NCBI RefSeq assembly: GCF_015160875.1
Contig: NZ_CP063374.1
Coordinates: forward strand, 4,157,501-4,221,500
Source: Streptomyces chromofuscus
Lineage (GTDB): Bacteria > Actinomycetota > Actinomycetes > Streptomycetales > Streptomycetaceae
Direction of reading: 5' to 3'
DNA length: 64,000 nt
A program made the translations under genes and the position numbers. Shown piece by piece: positions 1 to 8,192 of this stretch. The notes beneath the pieces are model-generated. The model was given only the letters and a program-made list of their open reading frames with translations. It did no database searches and had not been told where the DNA came from. Each line of letters starts with the position of its first letter. The first letter of the stretch is position 1.

Positions 1-1
1 G

Positions 2-28
2 TCGTTCGCGGACGTAGAGGGGGTCTGA
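2..28 (+). CDS. bkdA: C-terminal end of the 2-oxoisovalerate dehydrogenase E1 alpha subunit (partial)
   Basis: Only the last eight codons (SFADVEGV) and a TGA stop at 26-28 are inside the window. The frame stops just before the E1 beta start. In this enzyme family the E1 alpha gene directly precedes E1 beta, so the identity is inferred from position rather than from sequence. Confidence 0.55.
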   Translation, partial: SFADVEGV

Positions 29-30
29 AC

Positions 31-1011
31 ATGGCCGTGGAGAAGATGGCCCTGGCCAAGGCGATCAACGAGTCGCTGCGCCGTGCCCTGGAGGCCGACC
101 CCAAGGTCGTCGTCATGGGCGAGGACGTCGGCAAGCTCGGCGGTGTGTTCCGCGTGACCGACGGCCTGCAGAAGGACTTCGGCGAGAGCCGCGTCATCGA
201 CACCCCGCTCGCCGAGTCCGGCATCGTCGGCACGGCGATCGGCCTGGCCCTGCGGGGCTACCGCCCCGTCGTCGAGATCCAGTTCGACGGCTTCGTCTTC
301 CCGGCGTACGACCAGATCGTCACGCAGCTCGCCAAGATGCACGCGCGCTCGCTGGGCAAGGTCAAGCTCCCGGTCGTCGTCCGCATCCCCTACGGCGGCG
401 GCATCGGCGCGGTCGAGCACCACTCGGAGTCCCCCGAGGCGCTCTTCGCGCACGTGGCGGGCCTGAAGATCGTCTCCCCGTCCAACGCCTCGGACGCGTA
501 CTGGATGATGCAGCAGGCCATTCAGAGCGACGACCCGGTGATCTTCTTCGAGCCCAAGCGGCGCTACTGGGACAAGGGCGAGGTCAGCACGGAGGCCATC
601 CCCGGCCCGCTGCACAAGGCGCGGGTCACCCGCGAGGGCACCGACCTCACGCTCGCCGCGTACGGCCCGATGGTGAAGCTCTGCCACGAGGTCGCGGAGG
701 CCGCCGCCGAGGAGGGCAGGTCGCTGGAGGTCCTCGACCTGCGCTCGGTCTCCCCGCTGGACTTCGACTCCATCCAGGCGTCGGTCGAGAAGACCCGCCG
801 CCTGGTCGTCGTCCACGAGGCGCCGGTGTTCTTCGGCTCCGGCGCGGAGATCGCCGCCCGGATCACCGAGCGCTGCTTCTACCACCTGGAGGCCCCGGTG
901 CTCAGGGTCGGCGGCTATCACGCCCCCTACCCGCCGGCCCGCCTGGAGGAGGAGTACCTGCCGGGCCTGGACCGCGTGCTCGACGCCGTCGACCGCTCGC
1001 TGGCGTACTGA
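31..1011 (+). CDS. bkdB: Branched-chain 2-oxoacid dehydrogenase E1 component, beta subunit
   Basis: 326 aa, the usual length for an E1 beta chain. It has the transketolase-type pyrimidine-binding domain in the first half (GEDVGKLGGVFRVT, then DTPLAESGIVGTAIGLA) and the C-terminal transketolase domain in the second (LEVLDLRSVSPLD). With E1 alpha it binds thiamine diphosphate and decarboxylates the 2-oxoacids from Val, Leu and Ile, giving branched acyl-CoA starters for fatty acids and polyketides. It sits 2 nt behind the bkdA stop and 11 nt before bkdC. A GGGGGT run precedes the ATG. A pyruvate dehydrogenase E1 beta is the alternative, but the gene order and the short E2 favour bkd. Confidence 0.9.
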   Translation: MAVEKMALAKAINESLRRALEADPKVVVMGEDVGKLGGVFRVTDGLQKDFGESRVIDTPLAESGIVGTAIGLALRGYRPVVEIQFDGFVFPAYDQIVTQLAKMHARSLGKVKLPVVVRIPYGGGIGAVEHHSESPEALFAHVAGLKIVSPSNASDAYWMMQQAIQSDDPVIFFEPKRRYWDKGEVSTEAIPGPLHKARVTREGTDLTLAAYGPMVKLCHEVAEAAAEEGRSLEVLDLRSVSPLDFDSIQASVEKTRRLVVVHEAPVFFGSGAEIAARITERCFYHLEAPVLRVGGYHAPYPPARLEEEYLPGLDRVLDAVDRSLAY

Positions 1012-1022
1012 GGGAGAGGGTC

Positions 1023-2438
1023 GTGACGACGATGACGGAAGCGTCCGTGCGCGAGTTCAAGATGCCCGACGTGGGCGAGGGACTGACCGAGGCCGAGATC
1101 CTCAAGTGGTACGTCAAGCCCGGTGACACGGTCACCGACGGCCAGGTGGTGTGCGAGGTCGAGACGGCGAAGGCGGCGGTCGAGCTGCCGATCCCGTACG
1201 ACGGCGTGGTCCGCGAGCTGCACTTCCCCGAGGGCACCACGGTCGACGTCGGCACGTCGATCATCGCGGTGGACGTCGGCGGCGGCGCGGCGCCCGCGCC
1301 TCAGGCGCCCGCCGAGCCGGAGGAGGAGCCGAAGCCGGAGGGCCGCCAGCCGGTGCTCGTGGGCTACGGCGTGTCCACCGCCGCCACCAAGCGCCGCCCG
1401 CGCAGGGGCCCCGAGGTGTCGGTCCGGCAGGCCTCGTCCGCCGTGCAGGCCGAGCTGAACGGCCACGTCGGCCAGGGCACGCAGGCACCGGTCGCCCCGG
1501 CTTCCGCGGCCGTGCCGTCGCAGCAGCGCCCCCTCGCCAAGCCGCCGGTGCGCAAGCTGGCCAAGGACCTCGGCGTCGACCTGGCGACGGTCACCCCGAG
1601 CGGCCCGGACGGCATCATCACGCGCGAGGACGTGCACGCGGCGGCGGCGCCGGTGACGGTGCCCGAGCCGCAGGCGCCGACGCCGGTCGCGGCACCCGCG
1701 GCCCACGCCCCGGCCCCGGCGGCCACCTACGACACGGCTCGCGAGACGCGTGTCCCGGTCAAGGGCGTCCGCAAGGCCACCGCCGCCGCGATGGTCGGCT
1801 CGGCCTTCACGGCGCCGCACGTCACGGAGTTCGTGACGGTCGACGTGACGCGCACGATGAAGCTGGTCGAGGAGCTCAAGGAGGACAAGGAGTTCGCGGG
1901 CCTGCGGGTGAACCCGCTGCTCCTCATCTCCAAGGCGCTCCTGGTGGCGATCCGGCGCAACCCGGACGTCAACGCGTCCTGGGACGAGGCCAACCAGGAG
2001 ATCGTGCTCAAGCACTACGTCAACCTGGGCATCGCCGCGGCCACTCCGCGCGGGCTGATCGTGCCGAACATCAAGGACGCGCACGAGAAGACCCTCCCGC
2101 AACTGGCCGCGGCCCTCGGTGAACTGGTCGCCACGGCCCGGGAGGGCAAGACCTCCCCGTCGGCGATGCAGGGCGGCACCGTCACCATCACCAACGTCGG
2201 CGTCTTCGGCGTCGACACCGGCACGCCGATCCTCAACCCCGGCGAGTCCGCGATCCTCGCGGTCGGCGCGATCAAGCTCCAGCCGTGGGTCCACAAGGGC
2301 AAGGTCAAGCCCCGTCAGGTCATGACGCTGGCGCTGAGCTTCGACCACCGCCTGGTGGACGGGGAACTGGGCTCGAAGGTACTGGCGGACGTCGCGGCGA
2401 TCCTGGAGCAGCCGAAGCGGCTGATCACCTGGGCGTGA
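1023..2438 (+). CDS. bkdC: Branched-chain 2-oxoacid dehydrogenase E2 component (lipoyl acyltransferase)
   Basis: 471 aa starting at GTG 1023 behind a GAGGGAGAGG ribosome-binding site. Domain order is one N-terminal lipoyl domain (residues about 10-85, lipoyl lysine in VETAKAAVEL), a Pro/Ala linker, a peripheral subunit-binding domain (about 170-205, VRKLAKDLGVDL) and a catalytic acyltransferase domain ending in the FDHRLVDG active-site motif (His and Asp of HxxxDG). It transfers the branched acyl group from lipoyl to CoA and forms the core of the complex. It is the last gene of the operon and is followed at once by a strong hairpin. No E3 gene is visible here. Confidence 0.92.
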   Translation: MTTMTEASVREFKMPDVGEGLTEAEILKWYVKPGDTVTDGQVVCEVETAKAAVELPIPYDGVVRELHFPEGTTVDVGTSIIAVDVGGGAAPAPQAPAEPEEEPKPEGRQPVLVGYGVSTAATKRRPRRGPEVSVRQASSAVQAELNGHVGQGTQAPVAPASAAVPSQQRPLAKPPVRKLAKDLGVDLATVTPSGPDGIITREDVHAAAAPVTVPEPQAPTPVAAPAAHAPAPAATYDTARETRVPVKGVRKATAAAMVGSAFTAPHVTEFVTVDVTRTMKLVEELKEDKEFAGLRVNPLLLISKALLVAIRRNPDVNASWDEANQEIVLKHYVNLGIAAATPRGLIVPNIKDAHEKTLPQLAAALGELVATAREGKTSPSAMQGGTVTITNVGVFGVDTGTPILNPGESAILAVGAIKLQPWVHKGKVKPRQVMTLALSFDHRLVDGELGSKVLADVAAILEQPKRLITWA

Positions 2439-2455
2439 GCCACGGGCGGTAGCGA

Positions 2456-2487
2456 AAGGGGCGGCCACTGTCGAGTGGCCGCCCCTT
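2456..2487. terminator. Terminator between bkdC and the carboxypeptidase gene
   Basis: A perfect 14-bp stem (AAGGGGCGGCCACT / AGTGGCCGCCCCTT) closes a GTCG tetraloop. It lies between two convergent genes and ends in CTT, so it can serve both strands. Confidence 0.85.
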
Positions 2488-2526
2488 GTCACGTTCCCCG
2501 CCGGTGCGGGCGGGACCTGCCGAGCG

Positions 2527-3429
2527 TCAGCTGATCTTGGCGTAGCCGTAGTTGATGAGCTTCTTCACGTCCGTCGTGCGGTCGGCCGCGGAGGCCGAGG
2601 TCATGACGGTGCCCATCACCGACTCCCCGTTGTAGGTGGCGGCGAAGACGAGGCAGTACTTGGCCTGGGTGCCGGAGCCGGTCTTGATGCCGAGCGTGCC
2701 GTTCCAGCCGAGCAGGGTGTTGGTGTTGGTCCAGGGCGCCATCGTGCGCGTGTAACCGCTGCTCGTGATGGTCTTCGCCGTGTACGACTTGGTCTTCACG
2801 ACGGCCCTGAACGTGGTGCTCTTCATGGCGCTGCGGGCGAGCTTGGTCAGGTCGCGCGGCGTCGAGTAGTTCGAGCCGTTGCTGATGCCGTCGAACGAGT
2901 CGAAGTGCGTGTTCGTCATGCCCAGGTTCTTGGCCATGGTGTTCATCTTGCCGATGAACGAGTTCACGCGAGCGCTCACCGTCGTGCCGGTACCGAACTT
3001 GTCGGCGAGGGCCATCGCGGCGTCGCAGCCGGACGGGAGCATCATCCCGTACAGCAGCTGACGGACAGTGACCTTGTCGCCCACGATGAGGCGGGCCGAC
3101 GAGGGGTAACCCTTGGCGACCATGTAGTCGCTGACGGCCTTCTTGATCGTGACCCTGGTGTCCAGGTTCAGGTTCGTCTGAGAGAGCACCACCTTGGCAG
3201 TCATGATCTTCGTGGTGGAGGCGGTGAGTCTCCTGGTGTCGCCGTACTTGGTGTAGAGCGTCGCGCCGGTCGCGCTGTTCATCAGGAACCCGCCCTTGGC
3301 GGTGATGGTGGGCGTCGTCAGCGCCTGCGCGGGAGCCGCGGTGACGACTCCGGCGGCGAGCACCGCGCCGGTCGTCATGGCGGCGGCGGCGGCTCTGCGA
3401 ATACGGATGCCCTTGATGGCGGTTATCAA
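2527..3429 (-). CDS. Secreted D-alanyl-D-alanine carboxypeptidase (penicillin-binding protein 5 type)
   Basis: Serine peptidase of family S11 that trims the terminal D-Ala from peptidoglycan stem peptides outside the membrane. The SxxK motif is STTK (Ser71, Lys74), the third motif is KTG (IKTGSG), and the second motif reads SGC where SxN is usual, as in a subset of actinobacterial members. I chose the TTG at 3429: it gives a good Sec signal (RIRR, hydrophobic stretch, APAQA cleavage region) and has GGGG 7-10 nt upstream. The longer open frame to 3627 would put about 66 unlikely residues before the signal. There is no obvious C-terminal membrane anchor. The start codon is inferred. Confidence 0.85.
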   Translation of the reverse strand: MITAIKGIRIRRAAAAAMTTGAVLAAGVVTAAPAQALTTPTITAKGGFLMNSATGATLYTKYGDTRRLTASTTKIMTAKVVLSQTNLNLDTRVTIKKAVSDYMVAKGYPSSARLIVGDKVTVRQLLYGMMLPSGCDAAMALADKFGTGTTVSARVNSFIGKMNTMAKNLGMTNTHFDSFDGISNGSNYSTPRDLTKLARSAMKSTTFRAVVKTKSYTAKTITSSGYTRTMAPWTNTNTLLGWNGTLGIKTGSGTQAKYCLVFAATYNGESVMGTVMTSASAADRTTDVKKLINYGYAKIS

Positions 3430-3655
3430 CTGAGATACCCCGAATACGTCGAAATGCCCCTGTACGCGGCCGATGTGAACGGGACTACGGCAGGCCGCAT
3501 GTATGTGACACGCGAGTGGCGCGGATGGTTGCGCGGGAACTTGGTCCGACCGGGGGAATTTTCGAGAGACGCCCGGACGTGGTCCGCGGTACGGGGGCGG
3601 GTCCGCATGGTGGACGGTGCGGGCCATGCGTACGTGTTGTATCTATCCTGTCGGC

Positions 3656-4309
3656 ATGACCATGGCCGCCGTGAAGCAACCCCCTGCCGCCGACCGCGTC
3701 TACACCCACGTCAAACAAGGCGTCCTGGACCGCCGTTACGAGGGCGGCACCCTCCTCACCGAGGGCGAGCTGGCCGACGCCGTCGGGGTCTCGCGCACGC
3801 CGGTGCGCGAGGCGCTGCTGCGGCTGGAGGTCGAGGGCCTGATCAAGCTGTACCCGAAGAAGGGCGCCCTGGTGCTGCCGGTCTCCGCGCAGGAGATCGC
3901 GGACGTCGTCGAGACCCGCCTGCTGGTGGAGGAACACGCCGCGCGCAAGGCCGTCCCCGCGTCCTCCGGGCTCATCGGGCGCCTCGAGGAACTCCTCGAG
4001 CGGCAGAGGGAGCAGGCCGCCGCCGGAGACCTGGCCGCCGCCGCCGTCACCGACCGCTGCTTCCACGCCGAGATCGTGCGCAGCGGCGGCAACGAGATCC
4101 TGTCCCGGCTGTACGACCAGCTGCGCGACCGGCAGTTGCGGATGGGCGTCGCCGTCATGCACTCCCACCCCGACCGGATCGCCAAGACCCTTGCGGAGCA
4201 CCAGGAGATCCTGGAGGCGCTGCGCTCCGGTGACCCCGACGCGGCCGTCGACGTGGTCCACCGGCACATCGGCTGGTTCTCCCACCTCGCACGGGGTGAG
4301 GTCCGATGA
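3656..4309 (+). CDS. GntR-family transcriptional regulator (FadR/FCD type)
   Basis: 217 aa from ATG 3656. The winged-helix part (TEGELADAVGVSRTPVREALLRLE, recognition helix SRTPVREA) is followed by an all-helical FCD ligand domain with the metal/ligand residues D..H typical of the family (TDRCFHAEI, AEHQEILEALRSGD). The stop overlaps the next gene's start (ATGA), so the regulator and the transporter are probably translated together and the regulator likely controls that transporter. There is almost no leader: TATCCT at 3643-3648 sits about 8 nt before the ATG, which would suit a leaderless transcript, though this is inference. Confidence 0.88.
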   Translation: MTMAAVKQPPAADRVYTHVKQGVLDRRYEGGTLLTEGELADAVGVSRTPVREALLRLEVEGLIKLYPKKGALVLPVSAQEIADVVETRLLVEEHAARKAVPASSGLIGRLEELLERQREQAAAGDLAAAAVTDRCFHAEIVRSGGNEILSRLYDQLRDRQLRMGVAVMHSHPDRIAKTLAEHQEILEALRSGDPDAAVDVVHRHIGWFSHLARGEVR

Positions 4310-5625
4310 CCTCCCCGTCGGTGTCCCTGCCCGGCGACCCTCCCCCCGAGGGGGCACCCCCAGGCGGCCGCCGCGCCGTCGCCGTGTGGGGCACAGGTGT
4401 CTCGGTCTACTTCGTCGCCGTCATCTTCCGTACGTCGCTGGGGGTCGCCGGCCTCGACGCGGCCGACCGGTTCGGCGTGAACGCCTCCGCCCTGTCGACG
4501 TTCTCGATCCTCCAGCTGCTGGTCTACGCCGGCATGCAGATACCCGTCGGCCTGCTCGTCGACCGGCTCGGCACCAAGAAGGTGCTGGGGCTGGGCGTCG
4601 TGCTGTTCACGGCCGGGCAGCTGGGCTTCGCGTTCTCCCCCTCGTACGGCATGGCGCTCGCCTCGCGCGCGCTGCTCGGCTGCGGTGACGCGATGACGTT
4701 CATCAGCGTGCTGCGGCTCGGCACCCGCTGGTTCCCGGCGCGGCGCGGCCCACTGGTCGCGCAGTTCGCCGGGCTGGTCGGCATGGCGGGCAACCTGGTC
4801 TCCACCCTCGTCCTCGCCCGGCTGCTGCACGGCATCGGCTGGACGGCCGCCTTCGCGGGCAGCGCGCTCGCGGGGGTGGTGGTCCTGGTGCCGCTCCTGC
4901 TGTTCCTGAAGGACCACCCCGAGGGCTACGAACCGGAGCCGGTGGCGCACATGGGGGCCGCGTACGTACGGCGGCAGATCGCCGCGTCCTGGCGCGAGCC
5001 CGGGACCCGGCTGGGGCTGTGGGTGCACTTCACGACCCAGTTCCCGGCGATGGTGTTCCTGCTGCTGTGGGGACTGCCGTTTCTGGTCGAGGCGCAGGGG
5101 TTGTCCCGGGCCACAGCCGGTGAGCTGCTGACCCTGGTCGTGCTGTCGAACATGGCGATCGGACTGGTGTACGGCCAGATCGTCGCCCGGCACCACGGCG
5201 CTCGGCTGCCGCTCGCGCTCGGCACGGTCGGGGCGACGTCGCTGCTGTGGGCCGCGACGGTGTTCCATCCGGCCGACCGGGCGCCGATGTGGCTGCTGAT
5301 CGTGTTGTGCGTGGTGCTCGGCGCGTGCGGGCCGGCCTCGATGATCGGCTTCGACTTCGCCCGCCCGGCGAATCCGCCGGAGCGTCAGGGGACGGCGTCC
5401 GGGATCACCAACATGGGTGGTTTCGTCGCCTCCATGACCACGCTGTTCGCGGTGGGAGCGCTGCTCGACGCGACCGGCGGCGACTACACCGTGGCCTTCT
5501 CGTCCGTGTTCGTGCTCCAGGCACTGGGGGTCTCGCAGGTGCTGCGGCTGCGCAGGCGGGCGGCGCGGCGGGAGCGGGAGCGGTTGGTGGCCAGTCGCGT
5601 GGAGGCGGTGCACGTTCCTGCGTAG
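4306..5625 (+). CDS. Major facilitator superfamily transporter
   Basis: 439 aa with about 12 hydrophobic segments in two halves and a central hydrophilic loop (DHPEGYEPEP). The loop after TM2 carries the family signature (GLLVDRLGTKKVLG). Probable secondary transporter of a small organic solute in the cytoplasmic membrane; the substrate cannot be read from sequence. It overlaps the GntR gene by 4 nt. The stop codon lies in the first unit of a 21-bp tandem repeat, so the last residues (AVHVPA) are encoded by repeat DNA. Confidence 0.88.
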   Translation: MTSPSVSLPGDPPPEGAPPGGRRAVAVWGTGVSVYFVAVIFRTSLGVAGLDAADRFGVNASALSTFSILQLLVYAGMQIPVGLLVDRLGTKKVLGLGVVLFTAGQLGFAFSPSYGMALASRALLGCGDAMTFISVLRLGTRWFPARRGPLVAQFAGLVGMAGNLVSTLVLARLLHGIGWTAAFAGSALAGVVVLVPLLLFLKDHPEGYEPEPVAHMGAAYVRRQIAASWREPGTRLGLWVHFTTQFPAMVFLLLWGLPFLVEAQGLSRATAGELLTLVVLSNMAIGLVYGQIVARHHGARLPLALGTVGATSLLWAATVFHPADRAPMWLLIVLCVVLGACGPASMIGFDFARPANPPERQGTASGITNMGGFVASMTTLFAVGALLDATGGDYTVAFSSVFVLQALGVSQVLRLRRRAARRERERLVASRVEAVHVPA

Positions 5626-5667
5626 GCGGTGCACGTTCCTGCGTACGCGGTGCGCGTTTTTGCGCAG
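5605..5667 (+). repeat. Three 21-bp tandem repeats spanning the transporter stop codon
   Basis: Units at 5605-5625, 5626-5646 and 5647-5667, the first two differing only in the last base (GCGTAG against GCGTAC). The in-frame stop TAG is the end of unit 1; the same position in unit 2 reads TAC. The unit length is a multiple of three. Confidence 0.9.
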
Positions 5668-5703
5668 GCGCCCGGCGTCGGGGTCGGGGCCGGGGTGGGC
5701 GCC

Positions 5704-5723
5704 CTGGGGGCTGACGCCCCCAG
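5704..5723. terminator. Short hairpin between convergent genes
   Basis: CTGGGGGC / GCCCCCAG forms an 8-bp stem with a TGAC loop. This C/G hairpin is common at the 3' ends of Streptomyces genes and lies between the MFS gene and the convergent isomerase-fold gene. Confidence 0.6.
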
Positions 5724-5791
5724 ACCCCCGCGCCGGCCCTGAACGGGCCTCGTCCTCCTATGCCGGACCGGCTGTGACCTGCCGGCCGGCG

Positions 5792-6616
5792 TTACGCCGT
5801 CACCGTGAAGTTGCGCAGGATCGCCGCCGTCAGATCCGGGTCGCCCTCCGTCTTGACGCGGTCCGCGACCGCCTCGGGCGTGACGCGGCCGCAGGCCAGG
5901 CGGACGTAGGTCTCCCAGTCGAGGGTGAGCGTGGCCGCGGGGCCCAGGGCGGGGGCCGTCTCCAGCGTGCCGCGGCCCTGGATGTCGACGCGGATGGTGC
6001 GCAGGAACTCCACGGGGCCGTGCACGTCGAAGACGATCGCCGAGCTGCGCGGCGCGTTCGCCCTGGCGGCGACGACGTCGGGGAGTTCGGACAGCAGGAC
6101 GTCCCTGGCGACGTGGGCGCCGGGGGAGTCGAGGTTGCCGGGGCTGCCGAGGGCGGCGCGCAGGTCCTGCTCGTGCACCCACACGTTGAAGGCGTGGGTC
6201 CGCATCGACTCCTCCAGCGTCAGCTCCTTGCCGAGCGGGCCGCGCACCTTGGTGCCGGGGTCGCGCGACTCGTTGCGGAGCTGCCGGTTGCGCCGGATGA
6301 TCGTGTACTCCAGCTCGGAGGTCATCTCCGGCGCCGTGTGGTGGCGGCGCACGTCGACCTGCATCTCCGTGTAGCGCTGCTGCTCGTTGGTGACGTGGAA
6401 CAGGTCGCGCGGGAGGGTGTGGATCGGGCGCGGGTCGCCGAGCATCTCGCAGTCCAGGCCGATCACATGCGACACGATGTCCCGCACGGACCAGCCCGGG
6501 CACGGGGTCCGCCGGTTCCACTCGCCCTCCACAAGGGGCTGCACCAGCTCGGATATCGCTTCGATGGAGTGGGTCCAGGCGTCGGCGTAGGGCTGGAGGG
6601 TGGGATGCAGACTCAC
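5792..6616 (-). CDS. Maleylpyruvate isomerase-fold (DinB-like), probably mycothiol-dependent enzyme
   Basis: 274 aa. The N-terminal half has the four-helix DinB/MDMPI fold signature (LVEGEWNRRTPCPGWSVRDIVSH, then VHEQDLRAAL), with His residues placed as in the metal-binding triad of mycothiol-dependent maleylpyruvate isomerases. The C-terminal third is the alpha/beta extension of the family (TLTLDWETYVRLACGRV). The family uses mycothiol in isomerisation or detoxification; the substrate here is unknown. It stands alone, convergent with the MFS gene and divergent from the nitrilase-fold hydrolase. Confidence 0.82.
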   Translation of the reverse strand: MSLHPTLQPYADAWTHSIEAISELVQPLVEGEWNRRTPCPGWSVRDIVSHVIGLDCEMLGDPRPIHTLPRDLFHVTNEQQRYTEMQVDVRRHHTAPEMTSELEYTIIRRNRQLRNESRDPGTKVRGPLGKELTLEESMRTHAFNVWVHEQDLRAALGSPGNLDSPGAHVARDVLLSELPDVVAARANAPRSSAIVFDVHGPVEFLRTIRVDIQGRGTLETAPALGPAATLTLDWETYVRLACGRVTPEAVADRVKTEGDPDLTAAILRNFTVTA

Positions 6617-6835
6617 GGAACGGGACCCCTCGGCGGTCGGTACACGGGCAGGTTGTGGCGGCGTTGCCAGTGGGAGGTGGCTGCACTCGGCGGGTGTCTT
6701 GAGGTTCCCCCGGTTCTCGGCTGGGCTCGAACAGGGAGGACCCCCAAGTTACGCTGCTGTGAGGCACCCCGGCAGTGCTTTCGTGTGACGATCGTAGGCC
6801 CGTATGGACGGCTCGAACGCCAGGACGGTGGTAGT

Positions 6836-7660
6836 GTGCGCGCCTCTCTGATCCAGATCGCCGTAGACGAGGGCGAATCGGTCGCGGAACGTCGACAGCG
6901 GGCGGTCTCCCTGGTACGGGAGCAGGCGGGTGCCGACCTCGTGGTCCTGCCGGAGCTGTGGACGACGGGGGCGTTCGCCTACGAGGAGTTCGGCCCGGAG
7001 GCCGAGCTGCTCGAAGGGCCGACGCACGAGGCCATGGCCAAGGCCGCGAGCGACACGGGCGTGTGGTTGCACGCGGGTTCGATTCCCGAGCGGGGCGAGC
7101 CCGACGGCGGCTCACCCGCGGGCGACGGGCCGCTGTACAACACCTCGCTCGTCTTCTCCCCTACCGGTGATCTGGTCGCCGCGTACCGCAAGATCCACCG
7201 CTTCGGCTTCGACAAGGGCGAGGCCGTGCTGATGGGCGCGGGTGACGACCTGGTGACGGTGCGGATGCCGGGCGCGACGACGCTGGGGCTGGCGACCTGC
7301 TACGACCTGCGGTTCCCCGAGCTGTTCCGCGGGCTCGTCGACGCGGGCGCCGAGACGCTGGTGATCCCGGCGGGGTGGCCGGAGCGCCGGCGATCCCACT
7401 GGACGCTGCTGGCCCAGGCGCGGGCGGTGGAGAACCAGGCGTTCGTCCTCGCCTGCGGAACGGCCGGGACGCATGCGGGAGTTCCGCAGGCCGGTCACTC
7501 GCTCGTGGTCGACCCGTGGGGCGAGGTGCTGGCGGAGGCCGGCCGGGGGGAGGAGGTGCTCACCGTGGAGTTCGACCCCGGGAAGGTGGCGGCGACCCGG
7601 GAGCAGTTCCCGGTGCTGAAGGACCGGGTGCTGGGACTGGACCGGCCCCGGCGACGCTGA
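6836..7660 (+). CDS. Carbon-nitrogen (nitrilase-superfamily) hydrolase
   Basis: 274 aa. The Glu-Lys-Cys triad is visible: Glu in VVLPELW, Lys in AAYRKIHRFGF, Cys in LGLATCYDLRFPELFR. It probably cleaves an omega-amide or N-carbamoyl compound in the cytosol. The GTG at 6836 has GGTGG 5-9 nt upstream; an in-frame GTG at 6785 would add 17 residues with no family character. Frame-open sequence much further upstream is not coding. No operon partner is evident. Confidence 0.87.
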   Translation: MRASLIQIAVDEGESVAERRQRAVSLVREQAGADLVVLPELWTTGAFAYEEFGPEAELLEGPTHEAMAKAASDTGVWLHAGSIPERGEPDGGSPAGDGPLYNTSLVFSPTGDLVAAYRKIHRFGFDKGEAVLMGAGDDLVTVRMPGATTLGLATCYDLRFPELFRGLVDAGAETLVIPAGWPERRRSHWTLLAQARAVENQAFVLACGTAGTHAGVPQAGHSLVVDPWGEVLAEAGRGEEVLTVEFDPGKVAATREQFPVLKDRVLGLDRPRRR

Positions 7661-7697
7661 GCGACGGGGCGCACCAGCAGCGCGACCCGCGACGGCC

Positions 7698-8192
7698 CTA
7701 GTCGTCCTCCCGTTCCTTGTCCGCCAGGTGGATCACACACACCGTCACGGCGATCAGCAGCGCCGGGTCCGCGTCGTCCCTGACCACGTCCACGCCGTAG
7801 GTGTCCCGCACGTGCAGGAAGCGCCGGGAGATCACGGCGAGGAGTTCGCCGTCGTACTCGACGGCGAACTCGCGGTCGAGGATCTTGCCGCTGACGTCGA
7901 GTTCGGTGCCGTCGACCAGGATCACCTTGTAGTGGTTGCGCAGCAGCGACAGCCGCTTGCGCCTGATCCGGGCCAGCGGCTCGCCGTCCCGCTCGATCAG
8001 CATGGTGTCCCGCAGGGCGAACATCTTCTGCCGGATGTCCGCCAGCACCCGCCCCTGGGTGTCCTTCAGCTCGAAGGTGTCCCGCAGGCGCATCGCCTTG
8101 CCGTCGACCAGAAAGGCCCTGTTGCCCCGGTCGTCCTCGATCCAGTAGTCGTCACCGAATCCGAGGAGCCGTTCGCGCACGAGGAATCTCAT
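7698..8192 (-). CDS. LURP-one-related (Tubby-like fold) protein
   Basis: 164 aa of short alternating beta strands, with the family pattern of repeated hydrophobic strands and one helix (MRFLVRERLLGFGDDYWI, DTFELKDTQGRVLADI, AVTVCVIHLAD). The role in bacteria is unknown; the fold resembles phospholipid scramblases and Tubby. The start ATG (8192) overlaps the stop of the upstream GlxA-type regulator by ATGA, so the two are co-translated. Confidence 0.8.
   Translation of the reverse strand: MRFLVRERLLGFGDDYWIEDDRGNRAFLVDGKAMRLRDTFELKDTQGRVLADIRQKMFALRDTMLIERDGEPLARIRRKRLSLLRNHYKVILVDGTELDVSGKILDREFAVEYDGELLAVISRRFLHVRDTYGVDVVRDDADPALLIAVTVCVIHLADKEREDD

Noticed and set aside
927-2492. Long minus-strand open frame (521 aa) opposite bkdC
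   Set aside because: High-GC mirror frame, rich in Arg and Asp/Val without domains; the opposite strand codes a clear lipoyl acyltransferase.
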